This document shows, in pieces, positions 15,234 to 23,492 of a DNA stretch of 53,027 bases. A program made the position numbers and the translations under genes. The stretch is taken from positions 1 to 53,027 of IMG/VR virus record IMGVR_UViG_3300045885_000475; one strand, given 5' to 3'. The stretch comes from a virus. Within the stretch, counting starts at the first letter, position 1. Every line of letters begins with the position of its first letter. The notes below the pieces were generated by a model that was not told where the DNA came from, did no database searches, and was given only the letters and a program-made list of their open reading frames with translations.

Positions 15234-17498
15234 ATGCGCGTGACGACGAAAGGCTTCAAAGCGCACGACGCGGACCACGAGCTGGCCGCGCTTACGGTGC
15301 TCTCCGGGCCGAACGGCTCGGGCAAGTCCACGATCGCGGATGCGGTCCGCTTCGGCGCGCTGGGGTACATCCCCGCCCTGGGGAAGCGGCCGGTGGACAC
15401 GGCGGTCCTGATGGCGAACGGCGGGCTCCAGGTCGAGATCTCGCTCGACGACGGCCGCACGATCGCGCGCGGGCTGTCCCGGACCGACAAGGGCTACACG
15501 CAGACGGCCGAGGCCTCCTGGATCCGGAACGCGAAGCCCCAGGAGACGGGGAAGGCGATCCTCGGGCTCTTCGGCGCCGAGGAGCAGGACGTCGCCGAGT
15601 GCCTGGACATTCGCCAGCTGCTCGCCGCGACGCCCAACCAGCGGGCTTCCCGCCTCGAGCAGCTGCTCTCGGCCGGCCAGCGGCCCGCGGAGGAGAAGGC
15701 CGCGGCGGTCGCCCGCCTGGTCGTGATGCGCCTGGCCGACACGACCGAGGAACGGATGCCGGCGAACTACCTCCAGGCGATGCCCATGGTCCCCGAGCGC
15801 CAGCAGCAGGTCCTCCGGGAGATCGCCGGCATGCTCAAGGCGAAGATCTTCGAGGCCGGGATCCCGGGCGCGCTCGACTGGGCGAAGGAGGAGAAGAACC
15901 GGGCGGCCGACGGCCTGAAGAAGAAGACGGCCGCGGAGTACGAACTCAAGAAGCGGACGCTCGAGGTCGTCGAGCCCGACGAGCGCGAGATCTCCCGCCT
16001 CGAGGCCGAGCGCGGGAAGCTCCAGCGGGAGCTGGGGTCGCTCGACGCGCGACACGGCGCCTGGGCCACCCTCGCCCAGCGCCGGCGAGGCCTCGAGGAG
16101 TCGCTCGGGGGTGTGCGCGACTACGTCGACATGGCAGAACGGCAGCTGGTCGACGCCGAAGCCGTCCACGGGAAGGCGATCCAGGACCTCGAGGAGAGCC
16201 GGAAGACCATCGCCGGCGCCCAGGCGGCCCTCAAGCTGCCCGCCGCGGCCGACTACTCCAAGGCCGAGGCGATCGAGATGGAGTGCCGCGAGATCGCGGA
16301 GCAGGCCCGGGCGATCGAGTTCCCCGAGGTCCCCACCGTCGAAGCGGCCGCAGCGAAGGTCGAGGCCGCGCAGCGCGAGATCGAGCGCGCCAAGTCCTCG
16401 AGCTGGTCGGAGGTCCTGGAGATCGCCGAGAAGATCGCAGACGTCTGCACGACGAAGGGCGCGAAGGACGCGACGGCCAAGCCCCTCAAGCGCCTCCGGG
16501 AGCTGGCCCGCGCCGGCCTGGGGTCCGATCCCGAGGAGCTGAAGCACGCCCTCGACCTGGCCAAGCACGACCTCAGCACCCTCGAGACGAAGCGGTCGAA
16601 GGCGCAGAAGGAGCAGCTCCAGCTCTCGGCCCAGGTCGACGAGCTGAATGCCCGGGAGCGGAAGCGCTTCGCCGAGGCCCAGCAGATCCGAACCGCCGTC
16701 GCCGACGAGTGGCGGAAGGCGAGCGAAGCCTATGAGGCCAGGCGCCGCGAGCTGCTCGACATGAGCCAGCGCGCGGAGAACCAGATCGAGACGCACCGCC
16801 GCGCCCTGGCGGCCGCGCGGGAGCAGAAGGCCACGGTGGACCGCCGCCAAGCATCCCTCGTGGACCAGCTGCGCGGCATGGGCGAGGCCCAGGAGGCGCC
16901 GCCCGACCCGAAAAAGGTCCGGGAGGACCTGGCGGCCGTGAGCCAGCAGCTGCAGCGCCTGGTCGACGCCCGGGCGGTCCACAAGGAGATCCACGTCGTC
17001 CTCGACTCGATCGAGGAGGCGAAGGCCGAGCGCGACGTCTACGCCGGCGTCGAGTGGGCCCTCCAGCGCCAGCGCGAGGTCGAGATCTCGGAGGCCGGCG
17101 GGCCCCTCCTCCGGACCGCCCGCGAGTTCCTCCAGGCCGCCGGCCGGCGCGAGGAGCCCTTCATCCGGGCGGCCTCGGGCCTCTGCGCGATCGGGTGGAA
17201 GACCCCCGAGGGCCGCGAGGTCCAGATCCAGGCGCTCTCGGGCGGCGAGTGGTGCGTCTACGCGGCCGCGCTCACGGCCGGCGTGGTCCTCGCCCGCCCT
17301 TCGGCGGTCAAGGTCCTCCTGGTCGAGGCCGGCGAGTGCGACGAGGTCCACTTCGCGCAGCTGCTCGCCGGGATCCGCAAGGTCGCGGACGAGGGCCGGG
17401 CCCTCACCGCGGCGATCGTGATGACTCCCCGGGCCGTCAAGACGCGGCCCGAGGGCTGGAAGGTGATCGAGACGGAGCTTCAGAAGGCGACGGCATGA
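15234..17498 (+). CDS. SbcC/Rad50-like SMC-type ATPase
   Basis: The product is 754 residues. ATG 15234 is chosen for its GAAGGAGACGGGC site. Walker A GPNGSGKST is at 25-33, a long coiled-coil region spans about 220-620, the ABC signature ALSGGEW is at about 667 and Walker B VKVLLVEAGE at about 692. No CxxC zinc hook is evident at the coiled-coil apex. The protein is shorter than bacterial SbcC (about 1000 residues). It probably processes DNA ends with the nearby PD-(D/E)XK nuclease, since no SbcD partner is seen. Translation is coupled to the next mini gene (ATGA). Confidence 0.85.
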   Translation: MRVTTKGFKAHDADHELAALTVLSGPNGSGKSTIADAVRFGALGYIPALGKRPVDTAVLMANGGLQVEISLDDGRTIARGLSRTDKGYTQTAEASWIRNAKPQETGKAILGLFGAEEQDVAECLDIRQLLAATPNQRASRLEQLLSAGQRPAEEKAAAVARLVVMRLADTTEERMPANYLQAMPMVPERQQQVLREIAGMLKAKIFEAGIPGALDWAKEEKNRAADGLKKKTAAEYELKKRTLEVVEPDEREISRLEAERGKLQRELGSLDARHGAWATLAQRRRGLEESLGGVRDYVDMAERQLVDAEAVHGKAIQDLEESRKTIAGAQAALKLPAAADYSKAEAIEMECREIAEQARAIEFPEVPTVEAAAAKVEAAQREIERAKSSSWSEVLEIAEKIADVCTTKGAKDATAKPLKRLRELARAGLGSDPEELKHALDLAKHDLSTLETKRSKAQKEQLQLSAQVDELNARERKRFAEAQQIRTAVADEWRKASEAYEARRRELLDMSQRAENQIETHRRALAAAREQKATVDRRQASLVDQLRGMGEAQEAPPDPKKVREDLAAVSQQLQRLVDARAVHKEIHVVLDSIEEAKAERDVYAGVEWALQRQREVEISEAGGPLLRTAREFLQAAGRREEPFIRAASGLCAIGWKTPEGREVQIQALSGGEWCVYAAALTAGVVLARPSAVKVLLVEAGECDEVHFAQLLAGIRKVADEGRALTAAIVMTPRAVKTRPEGWKVIETELQKATA

Positions 17499-17617
17499 CA
17501 ACCTGCGTTCGATGCGGCGCCGCCGAACACGGCGCCGCTTCATGTTGGGTTTGCCACGCGGCCTGGCGCCGGCAGGGGTGGCACTGGTGGTGCCCGATCT
17601 GTCCGTGCCTGAATTGA
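17495..17617 (+). CDS. Mini zinc protein (40 residues)
   Basis: The product is 40 residues, overlapping the ATPase gene by 4 bp. It is almost entirely metal-binding and aromatic residues: CVRCGAAEHG, SCWVCHAAW, CPICPC. Three CxxC-type pairs could bind one or two zinc ions. Function unknown; coupling suggests it is made in proportion to the ATPase. Confidence 0.6.
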   Translation: MTTCVRCGAAEHGAASCWVCHAAWRRQGWHWWCPICPCLN

Positions 17618-17633
17618 GAAAGGAGACGGGGAC

Positions 17634-19109
17634 ATGACCACGGAAATCGCCAAGGTGGAGTTCAAGCAGATCCAGCTCGAGGACCTCAAGGAGTCGCCCT
17701 ACAACCCGCGCCGGTCGTTCGACGACGACACCCTTAAGGAGCTGACCGACAGCATCAAGGCCAAGGGGATCCTGTCACCGCTCCTCGTCCGGGCGGTGAA
17801 CAACCACTTCGAGATCGTCGGCGGGGCCCGGCGCTACCGGGCGGCGAAGAAGGCCGGGCTCAAGTTCGTGCCCTGCACCGTCCGAAAGTTCACCGACGAC
17901 GAGGCCCTCGAAGCCGCGGTCATCGACAACCTTCAGCGCCAGGACGTCGCGCCTCTCGAGGAGGCCCGCGGCTATCAGGAGCTGCTCAAGCGCGGGCACA
18001 AGGTCGAGGACCTGGCCAAGAAGACCGGGAAGAGCGAGCGGTACATCTACGCGCGCCTCGAGCTGCAGAAGCTCGCTCCCGCGGTCCAGCGGGCGCTCGA
18101 CGACGGGAAGATCACGGCGAGCCACGCCCAGGAGATCGCGCGGCTCGACAACGAGGAGGACCAGAAGGAGGTCCTCGAGAAGGCGGTCGTCGAGGTCTAC
18201 GAGAACGACACCGGAGTGGGCGAGGGGCTGCTCGTCGAGCCGAAGTACGGCGACACCGGGGGCATGGGCGACCTCAAGGCGACGGTGAGCATCCGCGACT
18301 TCAAGAAGATCGTCGACGCCAAGAAGGTCGGCGCCGACCTGGTCGCCCAGCTCGACGCCCTCAAGGTCGCCGGTCACAAGGCCGCGCTCGTCACCGAGGA
18401 CAGCTGGTACCACCAGAGCAAGCAGGTCGTGACGAGCGGGAAGTGGAGGAGGCAGGGTCCCGGTCACTGCAAGTTTCCCGCGAAGGGCGTGCTCGTGGAC
18501 GACAAGAACCGCGGGAAGGTGATCGACATCTGCCTCACGACGAACTGCCAGAAGCACTTCAAGAACCACCCCGTCGGTGGACCGAGGTCGCCTCAGCAGG
18601 AGGCCCGCGAGAAGGCGGCCGCGGAGAAGCGCGCCCGGGAGGAAGCCGCACGGAAGGCCAGGGAGGAGCTCGAGAAGAAGATCAAGCTCGAAGCGTACCG
18701 CCAGATCTGCAACAAGGTGCGCGAGGTCCCCAAGCTCGCGCTGGCGCAGGTCCTGGCCGAGGCGATGCACCACGCGGCGCCGCACCTGGACGCGCTGTTC
18801 CCGGGGATCACGAACGGGACCACGCAGACCCAGGCGAAGAAGATCCTGACGTTCAAGCCGATCCAGCTCGCGCAGCTCGCGATCGGGATCGTCTGCACCG
18901 CCGACATCCAGGGCTGGACTTGGCAGCGAGACCTGCGCCTGGGCGACTTCACGAAGGAACTGGGCATCAACTACGCCGCCCTCGAGAAGGGCATCCGCGG
19001 GAAGTTCGCGGCCGAGAAGCGCGAGCAGGAGAAGCAGGCCAAGATCGCGCGCGACGCGCTCGGCGGCATCAAGGCGAAGAAGCTGAAGGCTCCCAAGAAG
19101 AAAAAGTAG
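17634..19109 (+). CDS. ParB-family protein with long C-terminal extension
   Basis: The product is 491 residues, starting behind GAAAGGAGACGGGGAC. The ParB/Srx CTPase-type domain occupies residues 10-105, with NPRRSF (24-29), GGARRYRA (63-70) and DNLQRQDVAPLEEA (98-111). A KorB-like HTH follows at about 120-145 (VEDLAKKTGKSERYIYARL). Residues 320-350 are a charged coiled coil and the C-terminus is lysine-rich. There is no ParA gene in the genome. It may partition a circular prophage, or act as a transcription or replication regulator as orphan phage ParB proteins are thought to do. Confidence 0.85.
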   Translation: MTTEIAKVEFKQIQLEDLKESPYNPRRSFDDDTLKELTDSIKAKGILSPLLVRAVNNHFEIVGGARRYRAAKKAGLKFVPCTVRKFTDDEALEAAVIDNLQRQDVAPLEEARGYQELLKRGHKVEDLAKKTGKSERYIYARLELQKLAPAVQRALDDGKITASHAQEIARLDNEEDQKEVLEKAVVEVYENDTGVGEGLLVEPKYGDTGGMGDLKATVSIRDFKKIVDAKKVGADLVAQLDALKVAGHKAALVTEDSWYHQSKQVVTSGKWRRQGPGHCKFPAKGVLVDDKNRGKVIDICLTTNCQKHFKNHPVGGPRSPQQEAREKAAAEKRAREEAARKAREELEKKIKLEAYRQICNKVREVPKLALAQVLAEAMHHAAPHLDALFPGITNGTTQTQAKKILTFKPIQLAQLAIGIVCTADIQGWTWQRDLRLGDFTKELGINYAALEKGIRGKFAAEKREQEKQAKIARDALGGIKAKKLKAPKKKK

Positions 19110-19187
19110 GAGCCACCCGGGGGTACGGGTCTGGGTCTGGGGCAGAGAGGGACCGCGGGAGAGAGAACGGGAACGCGACCGGGGAGA

Positions 19188-19213
19188 GGGAAGAGGCCAG
19201 TACGGCTCTTCCC
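19188..19213 (+). promoter_or_regulatory. Intergenic hairpin in purine-rich spacer
   Basis: GGGAAGAG (19188-19195) pairs with CTCTTCCC (19206-19213). It lies in a 130-bp purine-rich spacer after parB. There is no T tract on the plus strand; a partial terminator or processing site is possible. Confidence 0.4.
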
Positions 19214-19239
19214 CGAAAAATTCGGCGAGAGGGATAGCA

Positions 19240-19902
19240 GTGGTCGGAGAGAGAGCGACAGCGGCCGCGAGCGCGGCCACGGCACCGGATCAGGAGAAGA
19301 AGCTCTTCCCCTGTTCCGAGTGCGACTTCATGACCGAGGACCTCGGCCAGCTCGGCGAGCACCTCGAGGCCCATCGGGAGGTCACCGCCCCCACGCCGCC
19401 CACAACTCGCGGCAAGCCCACGTCGGCACCTTGCTCCAAGGGCTGCGGCCGCCACTTCCCCTTCAAGCACGGGCGCGCGGACCGCGAGCAGCGCCAGCAC
19501 GAGCAGATCTGCGACGGCCGGCCGCCCATCGTAGCGGCGCCGCCGGCCAAGAAGGACGAGACGGGGACGAACCCCAAGGAGGAGGCGGTGGCGAAGAAGG
19601 CGAAGTGTTCGAACTGCGGCGAGATGGTCTCGATGCACCCGCCGGCCAGGGCGCGGCACCTTAAGCGATGCACGCGCGGCGCGGGCGCCGGCGAGAAGAG
19701 CCGCGAGGAGAAGGAGCCCCTCGTCGTGGTCGACAAGGACCAGCCGACGCTCCCGATCCGCGATCGCGTGATCGCGATGCTGGAGCTTGAGGAGGAGCGG
19801 CTCTCGCAGGAGCTGGGCCGCACGAAAGCGATGCTGCGCGCGGTCCGCGACGCGGCGCCCGATGAGGGGGGGGGTGATACCCGCCCTACGAACCGGAAGT
19901 AG
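19240..19902 (+). CDS. Triple zinc-finger protein
   Basis: The product is 220 residues with a GTG start. Three metal modules are separated by Pro/Lys-rich linkers: a textbook C2H2 finger (CSECDFMTEDLGQLGEHL, then EAH; C-x2-C-x12-H-x3-H) near residue 25, a CSKGCG...H...C module near 64-92, and a C2HC module (CSNCGEM...HLKRC) near 120-142. The last 50 residues are a charged helix. C2H2 fingers are uncommon in phages. Probably a DNA- or RNA-binding regulator; target unknown. No clear ribosome site precedes the GTG. Confidence 0.6.
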   Translation: MVGERATAAASAATAPDQEKKLFPCSECDFMTEDLGQLGEHLEAHREVTAPTPPTTRGKPTSAPCSKGCGRHFPFKHGRADREQRQHEQICDGRPPIVAAPPAKKDETGTNPKEEAVAKKAKCSNCGEMVSMHPPARARHLKRCTRGAGAGEKSREEKEPLVVVDKDQPTLPIRDRVIAMLELEEERLSQELGRTKAMLRAVRDAAPDEGGGDTRPTNRK

Positions 19903-19952
19903 CCGCACCTTTCGCCAGGCGGCCTGAACCCCGAGAGACCGAAGAGGAGCGC

Positions 19953-20507
19953 GTGATTCGAGAGTTGACGCCCAGGATCCGGAAGCTCGCGGCCCGCGTG
20001 GGCGCGAAAGGCGCCGTCGACGCCGACGACTTGGTCCAGGCGGCGCTCATCCAGGTCCTCCGCGCGCGCCGGCGGTTCGACCCCGCGAGGGGCACGAGCT
20101 GGCGGACGTTCGCCCTCACGCGCGCCCGCTTCGCCATGCTCGACGAGCTCCGGGAGGTGGACCACGTCCCTCGCCTCGAGCGGATCCGCGCCAAGCGCGA
20201 GGGCCGGAAGCTTCCCCGGATGCTCTCCATGCAGACGTCGGACACCCGCCTCGTCCCTCGAGATCTCCCGGACCTCGTCCCCTGTGGTCCGGTAAGCGCG
20301 GCCGTCGCCGGCGACCTGTGGGCGACCCTCCCCACCCTGGTCGGCCGGCGGCGGGCCCGCGTCCTCGAGGCGTACTACCGCCACGGCTTCAACCTGAAGA
20401 AGCTCGGGCGGATCCTCGGCATGAGCGAGTCCCGCGCGTGCCAGCTGCGCCAGCAGGGCATCGAGCGCCTGCGCGCCCACCTCGAGAAGAAGGAGTCCAC
20501 GTCATGA
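19953..20507 (+). CDS. Phage-encoded RNA polymerase sigma factor (FliA/sigma70-like)
   Basis: The product is 184 residues with a GTG behind GAGGAG. Region 2 (about 22-74) includes DADDLVQAALIQVLRARRRF and TSWRTFALTRARFAMLDELR, and region 4 (about 135-175) includes the HTH LKKLGRILGMSESRACQLRQ. Region 3 is short, and region 1 is absent. Such factors redirect host polymerase. Encoded in the early operon, it is a candidate activator of late promoters such as the one at 29957. The stop overlaps the next start by 4 bp. Confidence 0.8.
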   Translation: MIRELTPRIRKLAARVGAKGAVDADDLVQAALIQVLRARRRFDPARGTSWRTFALTRARFAMLDELREVDHVPRLERIRAKREGRKLPRMLSMQTSDTRLVPRDLPDLVPCGPVSAAVAGDLWATLPTLVGRRRARVLEAYYRHGFNLKKLGRILGMSESRACQLRQQGIERLRAHLEKKESTS

Positions 20508-21172
20508 TCTCGCACAGCGGCATCTGGCTCACGCCCGACACGGGCCTTGTCCCCTCCCCGCACGACATCGCGGTCCACATGGGCCGGATCACGCGCTACG
20601 CCGGCGCGATCTGGTGCCCGCTCCTCTGCCATTCGGTCTTCGTGGGCGAGCTCGCGTGGGGCACGCTCCTCCTCGAGGCCCAGGGGAAGCCGTTCGACTA
20701 CCAGACCTGGGCGTGGGCCCTTCTCCACGACGCCCACGAGACGTTCATGGCCGACATCCCCCGGCGATGGAAGATCCCGGAGCGGAAGGCTCAGGAACAC
20801 GAGGCGGACCTGCGCCTCATGGCGGCGTACGGCCTGGTCGACCGGGAGATCAACCACGTCCTCATCAAAGCCTGCGACGAGATCGCACTCATGGCCGAGG
20901 CCGTGGTCCTGGACCTCCCCGGCTTCCGGGAGAAGTACTGCATCGAGCAGAAGCTCGCGGAGTTCCCGGAGCCGACCGAAGCCGAGACGGACCTCATGCA
21001 GGCGCTCATCGGCTCGGACTTCTACCGCGCGCCGGCCTGCCTCGATTCACGATCGACGGCTGTCGTCGGGTTCGCCCTGGTCCTCGAGCTGGTCCGCAAG
21101 CGCGAGCTAGAAGGGGCACTCCACGCCTTCCGCTCGCTCCTCAACCGCGTCCTCCCGGAGGTGCCGGCATGA
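20504..21172 (+). CDS. HD-domain phosphohydrolase (YfbR-like nucleotidase)
   Basis: The product is 222 residues. Metal ligands are His43 (CHSVFV), His75-Asp76 (LLHDAHETFMADIPR) and an Asp near 134 (CDEIALMAEA), the H...HD...D pattern of HD hydrolases. The close spacing and the sequence after HD match YfbR-type 5'-deoxynucleotidases found in phages, which tune nucleotide pools during replication. Coupled by ATGA overlaps on both sides. Confidence 0.8.
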   Translation: MISHSGIWLTPDTGLVPSPHDIAVHMGRITRYAGAIWCPLLCHSVFVGELAWGTLLLEAQGKPFDYQTWAWALLHDAHETFMADIPRRWKIPERKAQEHEADLRLMAAYGLVDREINHVLIKACDEIALMAEAVVLDLPGFREKYCIEQKLAEFPEPTEAETDLMQALIGSDFYRAPACLDSRSTAVVGFALVLELVRKRELEGALHAFRSLLNRVLPEVPA

Positions 21173-21318
21173 GGTGGACGTGGGAAGAGATCGAGCTCTG
21201 GAAGCGGGCGCTGTACGCCTTGGCGACGACGAATCAGCCCGTCGATTACGACCTCTATCACTTCTGCGGCGAGTGGCTCGCCTCCTTGACCCTCGACGCC
21301 CCCGAGGTGCTGGCATGA
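21169..21318 (+). CDS. Mini protein, 49 residues
   Basis: The ATG overlaps the stop of the HD gene and its own stop overlaps the next ATG. It begins with an aromatic helix (MRWTWEEIELWKRAL). No Cys motif and no family recognised. Coupled translation supports it being real. Confidence 0.55.
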   Translation: MRWTWEEIELWKRALYALATTNQPVDYDLYHFCGEWLASLTLDAPEVLA

Positions 21319-21611
21319 GCGCGCCCAACCCGTCGAAGGCCGGCCGCGGGATCTGCAAGGGCTGCGGCGCCGCCATCATCTGGATCAAGAACGAGCGCGG
21401 CAAGCCCGAGCCGTTCGACGCGAAGCCCACCCGAGTACTCCATCTGGAGGGCGACAAGCAGATTGACCCGCGCGTCACGTTCACGGTCGGTAACTTCCCT
21501 CTCGAGCCTTGGGCGGGCCAGGACTGGGAGCTCGACGTCGCCCACCTGCCCCACTTCGTGAGCTGCCCCGTCGCCGATCGCTTCCGCAAGCCCAAGGAGC
21601 CGCGGCCATGA
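21315..21611 (+). CDS. Zinc-ribbon phage protein
   Basis: The product is 98 residues. It opens with CKGCGAAIIWIKNERGKPEP, then FDAKP, a pattern common in small early phage proteins whose function is unknown; a further Cys (VSCPVADRF) lies near the C-terminus. Both ends overlap neighbours by 4 bp. Confidence 0.65.
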   Translation: MSAPNPSKAGRGICKGCGAAIIWIKNERGKPEPFDAKPTRVLHLEGDKQIDPRVTFTVGNFPLEPWAGQDWELDVAHLPHFVSCPVADRFRKPKEPRP

Positions 21612-21889
21612 AGCCCCTCGAGTGGCTCCGATCGATTTACCGCCGCGTCACCCGGGTGGAGTACCCGCCGGTGGCGGCCTCCTTCCACTGCTCGGCCTGT
21701 GGTCGGCTGAGCAGCACTGACAAGGTCGACGCAGAGGGCCGCTGTTACCGCTGCCGGCCCCACGACCACGAGTGCTCGCGCTGCGGCGCCGCCTGGCACC
21801 ACGTGCCCGGTGCCTTTCCGTGTCGGACCCATCACCGCGCGCCGTGCGGCGGATGCGCCGGCGCTGAATTCCCGGAGGCGCATCCATGA
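21608..21889 (+). CDS. Multi-CxxC zinc protein
   Basis: The product is 93 residues. Four CxxC pairs (CSAC, CYRC, CSRC, CGGC) plus HHVPGAFPCRTHH give two probable zinc ribbons after a short N-terminal helix. Part of the ATGA-coupled string; function unknown. Confidence 0.6.
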   Translation: MKPLEWLRSIYRRVTRVEYPPVAASFHCSACGRLSSTDKVDAEGRCYRCRPHDHECSRCGAAWHHVPGAFPCRTHHRAPCGGCAGAEFPEAHP

Positions 21890-22332
21890 TGAGTCACGAA
21901 CGCTTCAACGAGCTGCTCGCGGGGCCGCTCCACCACCCGCTGCCGCACTTCATCGTCTCGCGCCTGGTGCTGGCGCTCAAGCACGTCGTCGACGCGACGG
22001 GCGACGCCGGCGAGAAGGCCCTCGAGGAGTACTGCGCGGCGCGCGAGGGTGAGCCGCACGGCGAGATGGTCGACGACGGAGACGGGGACCCCTTCATCAA
22101 CGGCGCCGCGGACATCACGCCGCTGCCCACGGACCGCGTGTTCGACGACAGCCCCGACGCGGGGCACCCCGACTGCCTTTGCTCGCGCTGCGGGAATCTG
22201 ATTGACGAGAAGACGCTCGCGATCCGCGCCTGGCCCGAGGGAGGCAAGGAGTACCGGTACCACCCCGCCTGCGTGGGTCTGGGGCAGGTCCCGCACGAGG
22301 AGGTCGAGAGCGAGCCGGAGGACCTGCCGTGA
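21886..22332 (+). CDS. Hypothetical protein with CLCSRCG motif
   Basis: The product is 148 residues. The N-terminal 60 residues are helical (MMSHERFNELLAGPLHHPL), the middle is acidic, and residues 105-130 carry CLCSRCGNLI with a later YHPAC, a C-C-H-C zinc site. Overlaps both neighbours by 4 bp. Not recognised. Confidence 0.6.
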   Translation: MMSHERFNELLAGPLHHPLPHFIVSRLVLALKHVVDATGDAGEKALEEYCAAREGEPHGEMVDDGDGDPFINGAADITPLPTDRVFDDSPDAGHPDCLCSRCGNLIDEKTLAIRAWPEGGKEYRYHPACVGLGQVPHEEVESEPEDLP

Positions 22333-22637
22333 GCAGAAGCCAGCCCCTCGACCCAAGGAAGCGCGGCCGCCTCGAGCCCTACCGCATGGCCTCGACTCGT
22401 GCGGCGCTCCTCAAGCTCGGCTGCACGGTGACTCCCGGCCCGGACGGGTTCCGCTCCTTCAGCGTGGTCTTCCCGAGCGGCCGGCGCTTCAACTTCTGGC
22501 CCTACTCGGGCTGGTTCGCCGGCAAGACGCAGGGCCGTGGCTTCGAGAACTTGGTGAAGGCGGGGGCCGCGGCCGTGGAGATCTCGCCGGCGACCTGGCC
22601 GCCCCCCCCCCAAGCCGTTCCCAGGAATCTCGAGTGA
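22329..22637 (+). CDS. Small hypothetical early protein
   Basis: The product is 102 residues with a GTG in a 4-bp overlap. Residues 20-80 look like a compact alpha/beta fold (ALLKLGCTV...FRSFSVVFPSGRRFNFWPYSG). It ends with a Pro run encoded by a cytosine tract. A 63-bp spacer with small GC hairpins follows before the next strong ribosome site. Confidence 0.55.
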   Translation: MSRSQPLDPRKRGRLEPYRMASTRAALLKLGCTVTPGPDGFRSFSVVFPSGRRFNFWPYSGWFAGKTQGRGFENLVKAGAAAVEISPATWPPPPQAVPRNLE

Positions 22638-22700
22638 CGAACGTCCGCCGGCGGTCGGCGGGCTGGAGATAGAGGACCTGCACTGAAAGGAGACGGGGCC

Positions 22701-23003
22701 ATGGCGCAGAAGAAGCTGCCCGGGTTCACGGAGATCGAGGACGACGTGGTCGAGGACCTCGCGAAGGACTACCGGGACATGACCGACAAGTGGCTCGCCG
22801 CCCAGAAGCCGGCGCTCGAGAAGGAGAAGGAGCTCCAGGCCGCGATCGCGAAGAACAAGAAGATCCTCGAGGCCGCCCGCAAGCACCCCAAGGGCAAGGT
22901 CAAGGTGGGCGGCGTCCTCCTCACGATCGCCCCGCCGACCGACACGCCGAAGGTGCGCGTCAAGATCCTGAGCGAGGAGGAGGAAGAGGAGGCGGCGGAG
23001 TAG
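22701..23003 (+). CDS. Acidic-tailed helical protein
   Basis: The product is 100 residues, starting behind GAAAGGAGACGGGGCC. A long charged helix (residues 10-65) is followed by a short beta part and a C-terminal run of Glu. Acidic tails are seen in single-strand-binding and recombination accessory proteins; it lies directly before the resolvase. No family recognised. Confidence 0.55.
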   Translation: MAQKKLPGFTEIEDDVVEDLAKDYRDMTDKWLAAQKPALEKEKELQAAIAKNKKILEAARKHPKGKVKVGGVLLTIAPPTDTPKVRVKILSEEEEEEAAE

Positions 23004-23006
23004 TCG

Positions 23007-23492
23007 ATGGACGCAGCCGCTCACAACAAGAAAACCCCCGGGGCCCGCGCCGATCGTCTCTGGATGGTCGGCGCGGGCGTCATCCACGGTCTGATCCACG
23101 GGCCTCTGCCGAACAAGTCGAACGCGAAGCGCATCGGCAAGATCCGCGGCCGCTGGATGCTCTTCCAGGACGAGACGGTCCGGGACTACATCGAGCAGTT
23201 CGAGACCGCGGTGTGGTCGAGCTTGGGCAAGATCGAGCCGCTCCCGCCGGACGCGAAGCTCTACTTCAAGGCCACGGTCCACCAGCAGAACATGCTTCGG
23301 GACCTCGACTGCGAGCTCCTGCCGGACCTCCTCCAGCGGTTCAACCTGATCGCGAACGACCGTGCGATCTGGCGCAAGGAGTACGAGCGCCGCCTGGACA
23401 AGGAGAACCCGCGCGTCGAGTTCGAGCTCGGGCCCTGGCGGCTGCCGGGCGAGGTGGACCTGTTCGATTCAACGAGAGAGGGCGACCGATGA
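23007..23492 (+). CDS. RusA-like Holliday-junction resolvase
   Basis: The product is 161 residues. The central segment LRDLDCELLPDLLQRFNLIA followed by NDRAIW matches the RusA pattern of D-x-D-N-L-K-x-x-x-D-x-L...D-D-x-x-V, with acidic metal ligands at about 97, 99 and 103 and the late Asp. RusA-type enzymes resolve branched replication intermediates before packaging. It overlaps the initiator gene by 4 bp. Confidence 0.75.
   Translation: MDAAAHNKKTPGARADRLWMVGAGVIHGLIHGPLPNKSNAKRIGKIRGRWMLFQDETVRDYIEQFETAVWSSLGKIEPLPPDAKLYFKATVHQQNMLRDLDCELLPDLLQRFNLIANDRAIWRKEYERRLDKENPRVEFELGPWRLPGEVDLFDSTREGDR

Noticed and set aside
15150-17543. Very long minus-strand open frame (797 codons) opposite the SbcC-like gene
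   Set aside because: High-GC genes create stop-free antisense frames. It has Leu/Arg/Gly-rich sequence without domains, while the plus frame has Walker motifs and an ABC signature.
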